A DNA stretch of 11,094 nt, taken from NCBI GenBank assembly GCA_030146605.1, contig JASLBO010000158.1, positions 1 to 11,094 on the forward strand, read 5' to 3'. Below the pieces are notes generated by a model. That model was not told the origin of the DNA and searched no databases. It saw nothing but the letters and a program-made list of their open reading frames with translations. Position numbers and translations under genes: made by a program. The first letter of the stretch is position 1. Each line of letters begins with the position of its first letter. Source of the DNA: Sphingomonas sp. Its GTDB lineage: Bacteria > Pseudomonadota > Alphaproteobacteria > Sphingomonadales > Sphingomonadaceae. Positions 1 to 7,042 of the stretch are shown here, in pieces.

Positions 1-720
1 CAGGAGCAGCAGATCGCGGTCCAGAACAAGAGCCGCGAGGAAAGCCAGGCGCGCGCCAAGGCCGACGAGGCACGCGCCGAGGCCGTGGTTGCCGAGGAAC
101 GCGTCGGCACGGCGCGCGAGGCCGAGGTCGCCGAGCGCCAGAAGCGCATCGAACTGATCGACGCCGCCCGCGAGGCCGAGCGCGCCGCGATCGGGATCAA
201 GGTCCAGGCCGAAGCCGATAAGTCCGCCGCCGCCGACCGCGCGGAGGCCGTGCGCCTCGGTGCCGAGGGCGAGGCCGAAGCCGCCAAGCTGCGCGCCGAG
301 GCCGATCGCGTTCGCTTCGAAGTCGAAGCGGCGGGCCAGCGCGCGGTCAACGAGGCGGCGAACATATTGTCGTCGGATCAGGTCTCGCTCCAGGCCAAGA
401 TGGCGCTGCTCAAGGTGCTGCCCGAGATCATCCGCGAGGCTTCCAAGCCGCTCGAGGCGATCGATTCGATTCGGATCGTCCAGGTCGACGGACTCACCGG
501 TCGCGGGAATGCCGGTATCGGCGCCGCGAACGACGGCGACGGCGAGCGCAACCTCGCCAATGCGGCGGTGTCGGCGGCGCTGCGCTATCGCGCGCAGGCG
601 CCGGTGATCGACGGGCTGATGAAGGAACTCGGCTTCGACGGCAGCTCGCTCGACACGCTGGTGGCCAGCGCCGTCGCCGAGCCCGCGCCGGCGGTGCCTC
701 CGGTGAAAGCGGCGGAATAA
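1..720 (+). CDS. Flotillin-family protein, C-terminal part (5' end outside window)
   Basis: The reading frame is open from the first base and ends at TAA 718-720, so 239 C-terminal residues are visible and the true start lies upstream. The first 120 or so residues are an almost pure Ala/Glu/Arg/Lys coiled coil with many EAE and AEA steps, as in the stalk of flotillin/YqiK-type SPFH proteins. A conserved-looking C-terminal segment follows (residues about 120-162 of the visible part) with MALLKVLPEIIREASKPLEA and then IDSIRIVQVDGL, which I recognise from bacterial flotillin C-termini. It ends in an Ala/Pro-rich tail. Flotillins oligomerise on the inner face of the cytoplasmic membrane and organise membrane domains. 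The membrane anchor and SPFH domain are not in the window. Another SPFH subfamily is possible, but the C-terminal block argues for flotillin. Confidence 0.85.
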   Translation, partial: QEQQIAVQNKSREESQARAKADEARAEAVVAEERVGTAREAEVAERQKRIELIDAAREAERAAIGIKVQAEADKSAAADRAEAVRLGAEGEAEAAKLRAEADRVRFEVEAAGQRAVNEAANILSSDQVSLQAKMALLKVLPEIIREASKPLEAIDSIRIVQVDGLTGRGNAGIGAANDGDGERNLANAAVSAALRYRAQAPVIDGLMKELGFDGSSLDTLVASAVAEPAPAVPPVKAAE

Positions 721-730
721 CACCAGTATC

Positions 731-813
731 CGTCATCCCGGCGAAGGCCGGGACCCAGAGTCAAACAGGTCGTCGCTCGCGATTCTGGGCCCCGGCTTTC
801 GGCCGGGGTGACG
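731..813. repeat. Bipartite REP-like palindromic element
   Basis: Two hairpin-forming half-sites face each other. The left arm (731-759) begins CGTCATCCCGGCGAAGG and runs into CCCAGA. The right arm (783-813) is its imperfect reverse complement, starting TTCTGGGCCCCGGC and ending GGGGTGACG. Each arm also folds on itself (CCCGGC-GAA-GGCCGGG and CCCCGGC-TTTC-GGCCGGGG). The spacer is about 23 bp. The element lies between the flotillin stop and the GST start. It shares its plan (outer hairpin, CCCAGA core, spacer, mirrored copy) with the element at 10650-10726. Such units resemble REP/BIME repeats; it could also end transcription from the flotillin gene. Confidence 0.7.
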
Positions 814-911
814 ATTGATGAGATAAGCCCGCCTTATCCTGCGCGGCCGGCTATTTGTTTGACGCGCAGGCGGTGCTGCGGAAAGGCTGCACCAAATAAG
901 GGGGAGCATCC

Positions 912-1526
912 ATGCCGTTCGTGCTGCACGAATATGCGCTGTCGGGAAATTGCTACAAGATCCGCCTCACCGCGGCGCATGTCGGGCTGCCGCTCGAACG
1001 GCGGCAATATGATATCCTGAAGGGCGAGACGCGCACCGCGCAATTCCTGAGCGAGGTCAACGCCAATGGCCGCATCCCGGTGCTCCAGCTCGGCGACGAC
1101 TTCCTGCCCGAGAGCAATGCCGCGGCTTTCTATGTCGCGGACGGCAGCGATCTGATCCCGGCGGACCGCTTCGCGCGCGCCGATCTGCTGCGCTGGCTGT
1201 TCTGGGAGCAATATAATCACGAGCCCAACATCGCGACGGTGCGCTTCTGGCGGACATTGGTGGGCGAGGCGAACCTCACCGAGCTGCAGCGCGCTTTATT
1301 GCCCGGCAAGGTCGCGGCGGGCGAAGCGGCGCTGGCGCTGATGGACGAGCATCTGGGGCGGAGCGACTTCCTCGTGCTCGACCGGATCACCCTCGCCGAT
1401 ATCGTGCTCTACGCCTATACCCACGTCGCCGAAGAGGGCGGTTTCGACCTCCAGCCCTATCCCAATGTCCGCGCGTGGCTCGCGCGGGTCGCGGCCGATC
1501 CCGCGCATATCCCGATTACTGCATGA
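912..1526 (+). CDS. Glutathione S-transferase family protein
   Basis: A 204-aa protein of usual GST length. The N-terminal thioredoxin-like domain (about 1-80) has a Ser11/Asn13/Cys14 segment (SGNCYK) where the catalytic Ser or Cys sits, a cis-proline loop NANGRIPVL (Pro56), and ESNA (Glu67-Ser68), which fits the residues binding the gamma-glutamyl part of glutathione. The all-helical C-terminal domain carries ITLADIVLY, the N-capping box and hydrophobic staple typical of GSTs. The expected role is cytosolic conjugation or reductive transfer of glutathione to electrophiles; the substrate cannot be told. The ATG at 912 follows GGGGGAGC (899-906) at good spacing. It appears to be a single-gene unit between the REP-like element and the phosphoesterase gene. 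Confidence 0.9.
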   Translation: MPFVLHEYALSGNCYKIRLTAAHVGLPLERRQYDILKGETRTAQFLSEVNANGRIPVLQLGDDFLPESNAAAFYVADGSDLIPADRFARADLLRWLFWEQYNHEPNIATVRFWRTLVGEANLTELQRALLPGKVAAGEAALALMDEHLGRSDFLVLDRITLADIVLYAYTHVAEEGGFDLQPYPNVRAWLARVAADPAHIPITA

Positions 1527-1541
1527 TCGACGATTCCGATT

Positions 1542-1567
1542 GTAACATTCTCCGGGCATAGGCCGTT
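1542..1567 (+). promoter_or_regulatory. Weak EcfG-like promoter candidate
   Basis: GTAAC (1542-1546), a 17-base spacer, then CGTT (1564-1567). This differs by one base from the EcfG consensus GGAAC-N16/17-CGTT and ends 30 bp before the phosphoesterase start. A single-mismatch match on its own is weak evidence, and a housekeeping promoter may serve this unit. Confidence 0.25.
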
Positions 1568-1597
1568 CGCAGGACAAGCTTCCTCGGGGGAATGATC

Positions 1598-2473
1598 ATG
1601 GCGACGATCACCAGGCTGCCGTTCGACACAGCGCAATTCCATGACTTCCATGCGATCCAGCCGGCGATTCCCGAGCGCACGATCGGCGGGCGCCGGCAAT
1701 TTCGCACCGTGTGGATTTCCGACGTCCATCTCGGCACCCGCGGCTGCAATGCCGAGATGCTCATCGATTTTCTCGACCATGTCGACAGCGAGACGATGTA
1801 TCTGGTCGGCGACATGATCGACGGCTGGGCGATGAAGAAGCGCCTTTATTGGCCCGCGGCGCACAACGACATCGTCTGGCGCATTCTCAAGCGCGCCAAG
1901 CGCGGCACCCGGATCGTCTATATCCCGGGCAATCACGACGAGATGTTCCGGCAATTTTCGGGGCTGCATTTCGGCGGCGTCGAGATTCTCCGCCAGGCGA
2001 TCCACGAGACCGCCGACGGCCGCCGCCTGCTCGTCCTCCATGGCGACGAGTTCGACGCGATCACCATGTCGCACCGCTGGCTCGCGCATCTCGGCGACGC
2101 CGCGTACGAGGGGATGATGGCGCTCAACCGCTGGCTCAACAGCGTCCGCCGCCTGTTCAACCTGCCTTATTGGTCGCTCAGCAAATACGCCAAGCAGAAG
2201 GTCAAGAACGCCGTCTCGTTCATTTCGAAGTTCGAGGAGATCGTCGCGCACGAGGCGGCGCATCGCGGAATCCACGGGGTGATCGCCGGGCACATCCACA
2301 AAGCCGAGATGCGCACGATCCACGGCGTGGAATATTACAATGACGGCGATTGGGTGGAGGGTTGCACCGCGCTCGTCGAACACTACGACGGTAAAATGGA
2401 AATACTCCATTGGGCCGACGAGATAGCGGCGCGCGATGCGCCCGAATCCGGGGCCAGACTAGAGGCGGCGTGA
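1598..2473 (+). CDS. LpxH-like metallophosphoesterase (UDP-2,3-diacylglucosamine diphosphatase family)
   Basis: A 291-aa calcineurin-like phosphoesterase with the full set of metal-binding motifs: DVHLG (Asp42, His44), GDMIDGW (Asp72), GNHDE (Asn112, His113), HGDEFD (His148) and GHIHKAE (His232, His234). The order and the HGDEFD/GHIHKAE forms place it near LpxH, which cleaves UDP-2,3-diacylglucosamine to lipid X at the inner membrane. It is longer than E. coli LpxH (about 240 aa), with an N-terminal extension and a helical insert (about 170-210). The ATG at 1598 was preferred over the one at 1592 because GGGGG (1586-1590) lies 7 bases before it but only 1 base before the other. It is followed closely by a GT4 gene, which suggests a shared glycolipid pathway. 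Alphaproteobacteria commonly use LpxI for the LpxH step, so the substrate is uncertain. Confidence 0.85.
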   Translation: MATITRLPFDTAQFHDFHAIQPAIPERTIGGRRQFRTVWISDVHLGTRGCNAEMLIDFLDHVDSETMYLVGDMIDGWAMKKRLYWPAAHNDIVWRILKRAKRGTRIVYIPGNHDEMFRQFSGLHFGGVEILRQAIHETADGRRLLVLHGDEFDAITMSHRWLAHLGDAAYEGMMALNRWLNSVRRLFNLPYWSLSKYAKQKVKNAVSFISKFEEIVAHEAAHRGIHGVIAGHIHKAEMRTIHGVEYYNDGDWVEGCTALVEHYDGKMEILHWADEIAARDAPESGARLEAA

Positions 2474-2496
2474 CGGCGGCGACGGAGGCCGTCGAA

Positions 2497-3519
2497 GTGC
2501 GCATCGCAATCGTGACCGATGCCTGGGAGCCCCAGGTCAACGGCGTCGTCCGCACGCTCCAGTCGGTTCGCCGGGTGCTGGAAGCGCAGGGGCACCGGGT
2601 CGAGGTGATCTCGCCCGACCGCTTCTATTCGCTGCCCTGCCCGACCTATCCCGAGATTCGCCTCGCGCTCGCCAGCACCGGCAGCGTCGGGGCGATGCTC
2701 GAGCAATTCCGGCCCAATGCGATTCACCTCGCCACCGAAGGCCCGCTGTGCGTCGCCGCGCGGCGCTGGTGCCTGCGCAACCATATGCCGTTCACCACCG
2801 CCTATCACACCCAGTTCCCCGATTATGTCTCGGCCCGCTCCGGCGTCCCCGCCGAGTGGATCTGGCGCTACATCCGCTGGTTCCACGCGCCGAGCCAGGC
2901 GATCCTCGCCTCGACTCCGTCGATCCGCGAATCGCTGATCGCGCACGGCCTCACCAAGGTGAAGCATTGGGGCAGGGGCGTCGATCTCGCCGCTTTCCAC
3001 CCCGGTCTCGCGCCGCATCCGGCGATGGCCGGGCTGGAGGGGCCGGTGCAGCTCTATGTCGGCCGAGTCGCAGTCGAGAAGAATCTCGAGGCGTTCCTGA
3101 AGACCAGCCATCCGGGTACCAAGGTGGTTGTCGGCGACGGCCCCGCGCGATCGTCGCTGGAAGCGCGTTTCCCCGAAGCGAAGTTCCTCGGTCCGATGTT
3201 CGGCGCCGAGCTCGCTTCGGCCTATGCCGCCGCCGATGTGTTCGTCTTCCCAAGCAAGACCGACACCTTCGGGCTGGTGATGATCGAAGCGCTGGCCTGC
3301 GGCGTGCCCGTCGCGGCCTATCCGGTCACCGGCCCGGTCGACGTGCTCACCGCCGAGACGGGGGCGATGGATGCCGATCTCGGCACTGCGATCACCGCGG
3401 CGTTGACGCGGGATCGGCAAGCGTGCGCCGCTTATGGCCGCAGCTTCACCTGGGAAGCGAGCGCGAGCCAGTTCCTCGCCGCGCTCTATGCGATGGACGA
3501 TCATGAAGAAGCCGCCTGA
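2497..3519 (+). CDS. Family 4 glycosyltransferase (MgtA/SqdX/PimB-like)
   Basis: A 340-aa GT-B enzyme. It opens MRIAIVTDAWEPQVNGVVRT, the usual N-terminus of lipid-directed GT4 enzymes, with the NGVV turn that contacts the sugar nucleotide. TAYHTQFPDYVSAR lies at 101-114. The C-terminal donor domain has GRVAVEKN (189-196), GDGP (213-216) and TDTFGLVMIEALACG, giving D256-x7-E264 in place of the common E-x7-E; Asp in the first position occurs in this subgroup. It probably transfers a hexose from a nucleotide sugar to a membrane lipid. Start: GTG 2497 follows GGAGG (2484-2488) by 8 bases and gives the family N-terminus. A GTG at 2470 overlapping the upstream stop would add nine unlike residues. 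The 23-bp gap supports co-transcription with the phosphoesterase. Confidence 0.87.
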   Translation: MRIAIVTDAWEPQVNGVVRTLQSVRRVLEAQGHRVEVISPDRFYSLPCPTYPEIRLALASTGSVGAMLEQFRPNAIHLATEGPLCVAARRWCLRNHMPFTTAYHTQFPDYVSARSGVPAEWIWRYIRWFHAPSQAILASTPSIRESLIAHGLTKVKHWGRGVDLAAFHPGLAPHPAMAGLEGPVQLYVGRVAVEKNLEAFLKTSHPGTKVVVGDGPARSSLEARFPEAKFLGPMFGAELASAYAAADVFVFPSKTDTFGLVMIEALACGVPVAAYPVTGPVDVLTAETGAMDADLGTAITAALTRDRQACAAYGRSFTWEASASQFLAALYAMDDHEEAA

Positions 3520-3520
3520 C

Positions 3521-3546
3521 TCCCCCGGCCGCGGCGGGGGATTTGC
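3521..3546 (+). terminator. Likely rho-independent terminator after the GT4 gene
   Basis: Just after the GT4 stop, TCCCCCG (3521-3527) can pair with CGGGGGA (3535-3541) around a 7-base GC-rich loop, followed by TTTGC. The stem is very stable but the T-run is short, so this is moderate evidence for the end of the phosphoesterase/GT4 unit. Confidence 0.5.
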
Positions 3547-3592
3547 AACCTTGCTCTCACGGCGTTCCCGCATTAAGCCCGGACCATAGCCC

Positions 3593-3613
3593 GGCCGCCC
3601 GTGATGGGCGGCC
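3593..3613 (+). promoter_or_regulatory. Leader hairpin in front of trcR (terminator or attenuator shape)
   Basis: GGCCGCCC (3593-3600) pairs perfectly with GGGCGGCC (3606-3613) around GTGAT, followed by CTTATTGTTTCT. The shape is that of an intrinsic terminator, yet it ends only 24 bases before the trcR start codon and 11 bases before its ribosome binding site. It may be a second terminator for the upstream unit or a leader element controlling trcR. It is too close to the gene to be ignored when mapping the promoter. Confidence 0.5.
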
Positions 3614-3637
3614 CTTATTGTTTCTGGAGACGAAAAA

Positions 3638-4321
3638 GTGGCCCAGCCGCTGATGCCGCATGCGACCGCTTCCTGGCTGGTCGACAATAGTTCGCTCTCG
3701 TTCGATCAGATCGCCGAGTTTTGCGGGCTTCACATTCTCGAGATTCAGGCGATCGCCGACGACACCGCCTCGGCCAAGCTCACCGGCCGCGATCCTGTCC
3801 GCGCGCACGAACTGACGCTAGAGGAGATCGAAAAGGGCCAGGCCGATCCCGATTATCGGCTCAAGATGCTCAAGGGCCCCGAGCAGATCCGCCGCACCAA
3901 GGGACCGCGCTACACGCCGGTCTCTAAGCGCCAGGACAAGCCCGACGGCATCGCCTGGATCCTGCGCCATCACCCGGAGATTTCGGACGGCGCGATCGGC
4001 AAGCTGATCGGCACCACGCGCACCACCATCGCCGCGATCCGCGATCGCAGCCACTGGAACATCGCCAACATCACTCCGAAGGACCCGGTCACGCTCGGCC
4101 TGACCTCGCAGCGCGAGCTTGACGCCCTGGTCGCCAAGGCCGCCAAGGCCGCCGGCATCGAGGCGCCGACCGACACGCGGCTCGAGGGCGACCGCGAGGC
4201 GCTGATCGAGCAGCTCCGCGCCGAACGCACCGCCGCGGCACATGCTGCCGAGGCAGGTGAAGCGGGCGAGGTGCCGACCGGCCCGGTCGAGCACACCGCC
4301 GAGACGCTGTTCCGCCAGTAA
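3638..4321 (+). CDS. trcR: Cell-cycle transcriptional regulator TrcR (DUF1013)
   Basis: A 227-aa protein recognised as the alphaproteobacterial DUF1013/TrcR family. It has an N-terminal helix-turn-helix-like segment (about 21-42, LSFDQIAEFCGLHILEIQAI), a conserved middle (PDYRLKMLKGPEQIRRTKGPRYTPVSKRQDKPDGIAW, about 71-107), and a second helix-turn-helix-like segment (about 116-136, SDGAIGKLIGTTRTTIAAIRD), followed by the signature HWNIANITPKDPVTLGL. The C-terminal 60 residues are Ala/Glu-rich and look variable. In Caulobacter the family acts as a nucleoid- and RNA-polymerase-associated regulator linked to the cell cycle; carrying this over is inference from family membership. The start is GTG 3638, with GGAG (3626-3629) 8 bases upstream. 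It appears to be monocistronic, preceded by two strong hairpins. Confidence 0.92.
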   Translation: MAQPLMPHATASWLVDNSSLSFDQIAEFCGLHILEIQAIADDTASAKLTGRDPVRAHELTLEEIEKGQADPDYRLKMLKGPEQIRRTKGPRYTPVSKRQDKPDGIAWILRHHPEISDGAIGKLIGTTRTTIAAIRDRSHWNIANITPKDPVTLGLTSQRELDALVAKAAKAAGIEAPTDTRLEGDREALIEQLRAERTAAAHAAEAGEAGEVPTGPVEHTAETLFRQ

Positions 4322-4368
4322 AGTCGCGCTCCCTGCATGACGCGGGGTGGACACGCGTGTAGCTTCTC

Positions 4369-4393
4369 CGCGCGACTCGAAACGAGCCGCGCG
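4369..4393 (+). other. GC-rich stem-loop between trcR and the hydrolase gene
   Basis: CGCGCGACTCG (4369-4379) pairs with CGAGCCGCGCG (4383-4393) around AAA with one mismatch. No T-run follows, so it is not a standard terminator. It ends just before the hydrolase ribosome binding site (AGAGAGG, 4394-4400) and may affect ribosome access, or end trcR transcription with Rho. Confidence 0.4.
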
Positions 4394-4407
4394 AGAGAGG
4401 ATGCCGC

Positions 4408-5268
4408 ATGTGTGACGAACTGACTGCCGCCGACAATGAGCGCTTCCTCGGTGACGCGATGTCGCGCCGCGGCTTCGGCGCCGCCGCCGCGGTCGCCGGC
4501 ATTGGCCTGATGCTGCCGATTCCGGCAAACGCGCTTGCGATCAAGGGCCGCGACGTTTCGATCGCCACGCCCGACGGCACCGCAGACGCCTATTTCGTCG
4601 CGCCCGCCGGCGGCCGGCATCCCGCGGTGCTCGTCTGGCCCGACATCATGGGGCTGCGTCCCGCTTTTCGCCAGATGGCCGATCGGCTCGCCCAATCGGG
4701 CTATGCGGTGCTCACCGTCAACCAGTTCTACCGCTCGACCAAGGCGCCGTTCGTAACCCCCGGGCAGGGCTTCGATCAGCCACTCCGCGAGAAAGTCGGC
4801 CCGTGGCGCGAGCTGCTCACCCCCGACGCGACCTCGCGCGACGCCGGCGCTTTCGTCGCGTGGATCGACAAGCAGCGGGAAGTCGACACGAAGCGCGGCA
4901 TCGGCAGCACCGGCTATTGCATGGGCGGGCCGATGGTGATGCTCACCGCGGCGGGATCGCCGGCCCGGGTGCGCGCTGGCGCGACTTTCCATGGCGGCGG
5001 AATGGCGACCGACGAGATGCTCGCGCACGTGCCCCGGATGAAGGCGCGCTATCTGGTCGCGATCGCCGCGAACGACGACGAACGCGCTCCGGGCGACAAG
5101 GACGAATTGCGCGAGGCATTCGCCGCCGCGAAGCTCCCCGCCGAGATCGAGGTCTATCCGGGCACGATGCACGGCTGGTGCCCGCCCGACAGCAAGGTCT
5201 ACGATCAGGTACAGGCCGATCGTGCCTGGGGGCGGCTGCTGGCCTTGTTCGGCACGGCGCTCGCTTGA
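4408..5268 (+). CDS. Dienelactone-hydrolase family protein with twin-arginine signal
   Basis: A 286-aa alpha/beta hydrolase. Residues 1-17 are acidic. Then SRRGFG (19-24) leads into a hydrophobic stretch (25-39) and an AxA cleavage site (Ala42-Leu-Ala44), which together look like a Tat signal with an N-terminal extension. The mature part is a DLH fold with the catalytic triad visible: nucleophile Cys171 in GYCMGG, Asp223 or Asp224 in AANDDERAP, and His255 in GTMHGW. WPDIMGL replaces the more usual QEIFGL loop. Cytosolic DLH opens dienelactone in chlorocatechol breakdown, but exported homologues such as this have mostly unknown substrates and act as general carboxylesterases. ATG 4408 follows AGAGAGG (4394-4400) by 7 bases. 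The next gene starts 55 bp downstream and has its own strong ribosome binding site. Confidence 0.88.
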   Translation: MCDELTAADNERFLGDAMSRRGFGAAAAVAGIGLMLPIPANALAIKGRDVSIATPDGTADAYFVAPAGGRHPAVLVWPDIMGLRPAFRQMADRLAQSGYAVLTVNQFYRSTKAPFVTPGQGFDQPLREKVGPWRELLTPDATSRDAGAFVAWIDKQREVDTKRGIGSTGYCMGGPMVMLTAAGSPARVRAGATFHGGGMATDEMLAHVPRMKARYLVAIAANDDERAPGDKDELREAFAAAKLPAEIEVYPGTMHGWCPPDSKVYDQVQADRAWGRLLALFGTALA

Positions 5269-5323
5269 CGTTTGCCTTCATGTCGTTCACGTAATGTTCC
5301 AGTCCGAATCGGGAGGACCGGCC

Positions 5324-5950
5324 ATGTCGAACGATCTTGTTTTCTACACCAATCCGCAGTCGCGCGGCCGCATCGCGCGCTGGATGCTCGAAGAGACTGG
5401 CGTCGACTATCGCACCGAGCTCGTCGACTATGCCAGCCGCATGAAAAGCGCGGAGTATCTCGCGGTCAACCCGATGGGGAAGGTCCCCGCGATCGTCCAT
5501 CACGGCAAGGTGGTGACCGAGGGCGCGGCGATCTGCGCCTATCTGGCCGAGGCATTCCCCGGAGCCGGGCTCGCGCCACGTCCCGAGGAGCGCGCCGATT
5601 ATTATCGCTGGCTGTTCTTCGCGGCGGGGCCGGTCGAGCAGGCAGTGACCAACAATGCCGTCAAGTTCGATCCGTCGCCCGAACAGGCCCGAATGTTCGG
5701 CTATGGTAATTACGCCGCCACGGTCGATGTGCTGGAGGCGGCGGTCTCTGCGCATCCCTATATCGCGGGCGATCGGTTTACGGCGGCGGATGTCTATGTC
5801 GGCTCGGCAGTCGGCTGGGGGACCTTGTTCGGCACGCTGCCGAAGCGCGAGGCGTTCACGGCCTATTTTGCCCGGCTGACCGGGCGCGAGGCGTATCAGC
5901 GCGCGGCGGCGAAGGATGATGCGCTGGCGGCGGAGAAAGCTTCCGCCTGA
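5324..5950 (+). CDS. Glutathione S-transferase family protein
   Basis: A 208-aa GST, not close to the copy at 912. The N-terminal domain has NPQSRGRIARWMLEE with Ser13-Arg14 in the active-site position, NPMGKVPAI with cis-Pro55, and TEGAAI (Glu67) for the glutathione gamma-glutamyl group. The C-terminal helical domain has the capping motif DRFTAADVYV (150-159). It is probably cytosolic; the substrate is unknown. The start is ATG 5324, with GGGAGG (5311-5316) 7 bases upstream. The frame continues open upstream to 5222, but that extension overlaps the hydrolase gene and lacks a ribosome binding site. The 55-bp gap allows co-transcription with the hydrolase, which would pair an esterase with a detoxification enzyme. 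It converges with the NIPSNAP gene. Confidence 0.9.
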   Translation: MSNDLVFYTNPQSRGRIARWMLEETGVDYRTELVDYASRMKSAEYLAVNPMGKVPAIVHHGKVVTEGAAICAYLAEAFPGAGLAPRPEERADYYRWLFFAAGPVEQAVTNNAVKFDPSPEQARMFGYGNYAATVDVLEAAVSAHPYIAGDRFTAADVYVGSAVGWGTLFGTLPKREAFTAYFARLTGREAYQRAAAKDDALAAEKASA

Positions 5951-5990
5951 GCGTTTGACGGAGCTTACGCATCGACCCAATTGCCTTTCA

Positions 5991-6014
5991 GTGCTTCTGC
6001 GAAAGCAGGAGCAC
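5991..6014. repeat. Single REP-like hairpin (half of the bipartite element)
   Basis: GTGCTTCTGC (5991-6000), GAAA loop, GCAGGAGCAC (6005-6014): a 10-bp stem with one T-G wobble. It matches the outer hairpins of the element at 10650-10726 almost base for base but lacks a mirrored partner. It lies between the convergent GST and NIPSNAP genes, where it could serve as a two-way terminator. Confidence 0.6.
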
Positions 6015-6104
6015 GAACTGGCATGTGCTATCCATCATCGGGGCGTTCGCGGATGAAGAAGCCTTCGACAAAAGGGGAGGGGCAGTTGGTCCCGGCCGAT
6101 GCCC

Positions 6105-6545
6105 TCAGCGCGCCAACGCGATCCGCGGCGAATAGTCGGCCATCGTCATGAACACGCTGTCGATCCTGGTCAGCAGCTTGCCGCCGGCCTCCGACGTGGC
6201 GACGACTGCGCGCCACGCGGGATCCGCGCCGAACGCCTTCCAGCTGGCGTCCCTCGCCTCGCGGCTGGGAAAAGCGAGCACATAGATCAGCCGTCCCTCG
6301 GGCGCTTCGCTGGTCGGCTGCTCGTTCCAATAAGCGACGTTGTGCATGCCGTGCTTCTCGAACAGCTTGAGCGTGTGCTCACGGAACCGCGCATTGAGCG
6401 CGGCGAGCTTTCCGGGCGCGGGATAATAGATGCGCAATTCATAGATCGCCGCCTGCGGATCGAGCGCGGCACCTTGCGCAAGTGCCGGCGTCGCGGTGGT
6501 GGCCAGGGTCAGGCAGGCGAGGAAGGCGAACAAGGCCCAGCGCAT
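6105..6545 (-). CDS. NIPSNAP-family protein with signal peptide
   Basis: A 146-aa protein on the minus strand. MRWALFAFLACLTLATTATPALAQG at the N-terminus is a clear Sec signal peptide with cleavage after ALA or AQG, so the mature protein is probably periplasmic. The mature part has the NIPSNAP ferredoxin-like-fold signature: YELRIYYPAPGKLAALNARF, then HTLKLFEKHGMHNVAYW, LIYVLAFPSREARDASWKAF and W-x-VVATSEAGGKLL. NIPSNAP proteins are widespread, often next to catabolic genes, and mostly of unknown activity. The start is ATG at 6545-6543, preceded by GGGAG (complement of 6553-6557) at 7 bases. The frame stays open to 6635, but that extension has no ribosome binding site and would bury the signal peptide. 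It converges with the GST gene. Confidence 0.88.
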   Translation of the reverse strand: MRWALFAFLACLTLATTATPALAQGAALDPQAAIYELRIYYPAPGKLAALNARFREHTLKLFEKHGMHNVAYWNEQPTSEAPEGRLIYVLAFPSREARDASWKAFGADPAWRAVVATSEAGGKLLTRIDSVFMTMADYSPRIALAR

Positions 6546-6766
6546 TGGCGAACTCCCGAAGCAATGAAGGACGAACGATCGCACGCAATGCGGTCGCTGT
6601 GCCACCCTTATCGTCCAACCGGGGGGCGGGGCCAATTGACGGCGCTATCGAGCCCGACGGCGCTCCACCGATGGTCGTTGCAATTGGCCTCATAGCGGCG
6701 ATGGAGGGGGCGGCGGCGGTCATCCGCGGGGTGGCGGTGGCACCAGCGCGAAAAGGGCCGAAATGC

Positions 6767-6796
6767 AAAAGGGGACCGGCATTGCTGCCAGTCCCC
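6767..6796 (-). terminator. Rho-independent terminator reading on the minus strand
   Basis: On the minus strand GGGGACTGGCA, loop GCAA, TGCCGGTCCCC forms an 11-bp stem with one mismatch, followed at once by TTTTGCATTT. This is a textbook intrinsic terminator. No recognised minus-strand gene lies directly upstream: the cupin gene ends at 7473, 677 bp away. It therefore ends either a long 3' tail of the cupin transcript or an unrecognised transcript from within 6800-7470. Confidence 0.7.
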
Positions 6797-7042
6797 ATGT
6801 CACCGGACTTCGGCTGCTGATCCCGGAGGACCGCGCGGCCTGGTTTCGGCGGCATGCTCCACTCGCGCCGGCAAGGGCAAGCGAGCTTCGCGTCGGTCAC
6901 CGGGGCCGGTCCATCCGCTCGTTCCCGGAGAAACGCGCTTCTCTTCCGGCCTTCGGTGGCCCGCTTCATGACTTCGCCCGAGGGCGGAGCCATGGAGCCT
7001 TGCTGGACGCGATTTCCCGAGCGATCCATCTGCTTCGGCTTT

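Noticed and set aside
2470..2496. GTG at 2470 overlapping the phosphoesterase stop as the GT4 start
   Set aside because: GTG 2497 has GGAGG 8 bases upstream and gives the family N-terminus MRIAIVTDAW; the extension adds nine residues unlike the family.
2383..3687. Minus-strand open frame of 434 codons
   Set aside because: Antisense to the well-supported GT4 gene, with low-complexity translation and no ribosome binding site in keeping with neighbouring genes.
3970..5980. Minus-strand open frames of 400 and 345 codons
   Set aside because: Antisense to trcR, the hydrolase and the second GST, each with catalytic or family motifs on the plus strand.
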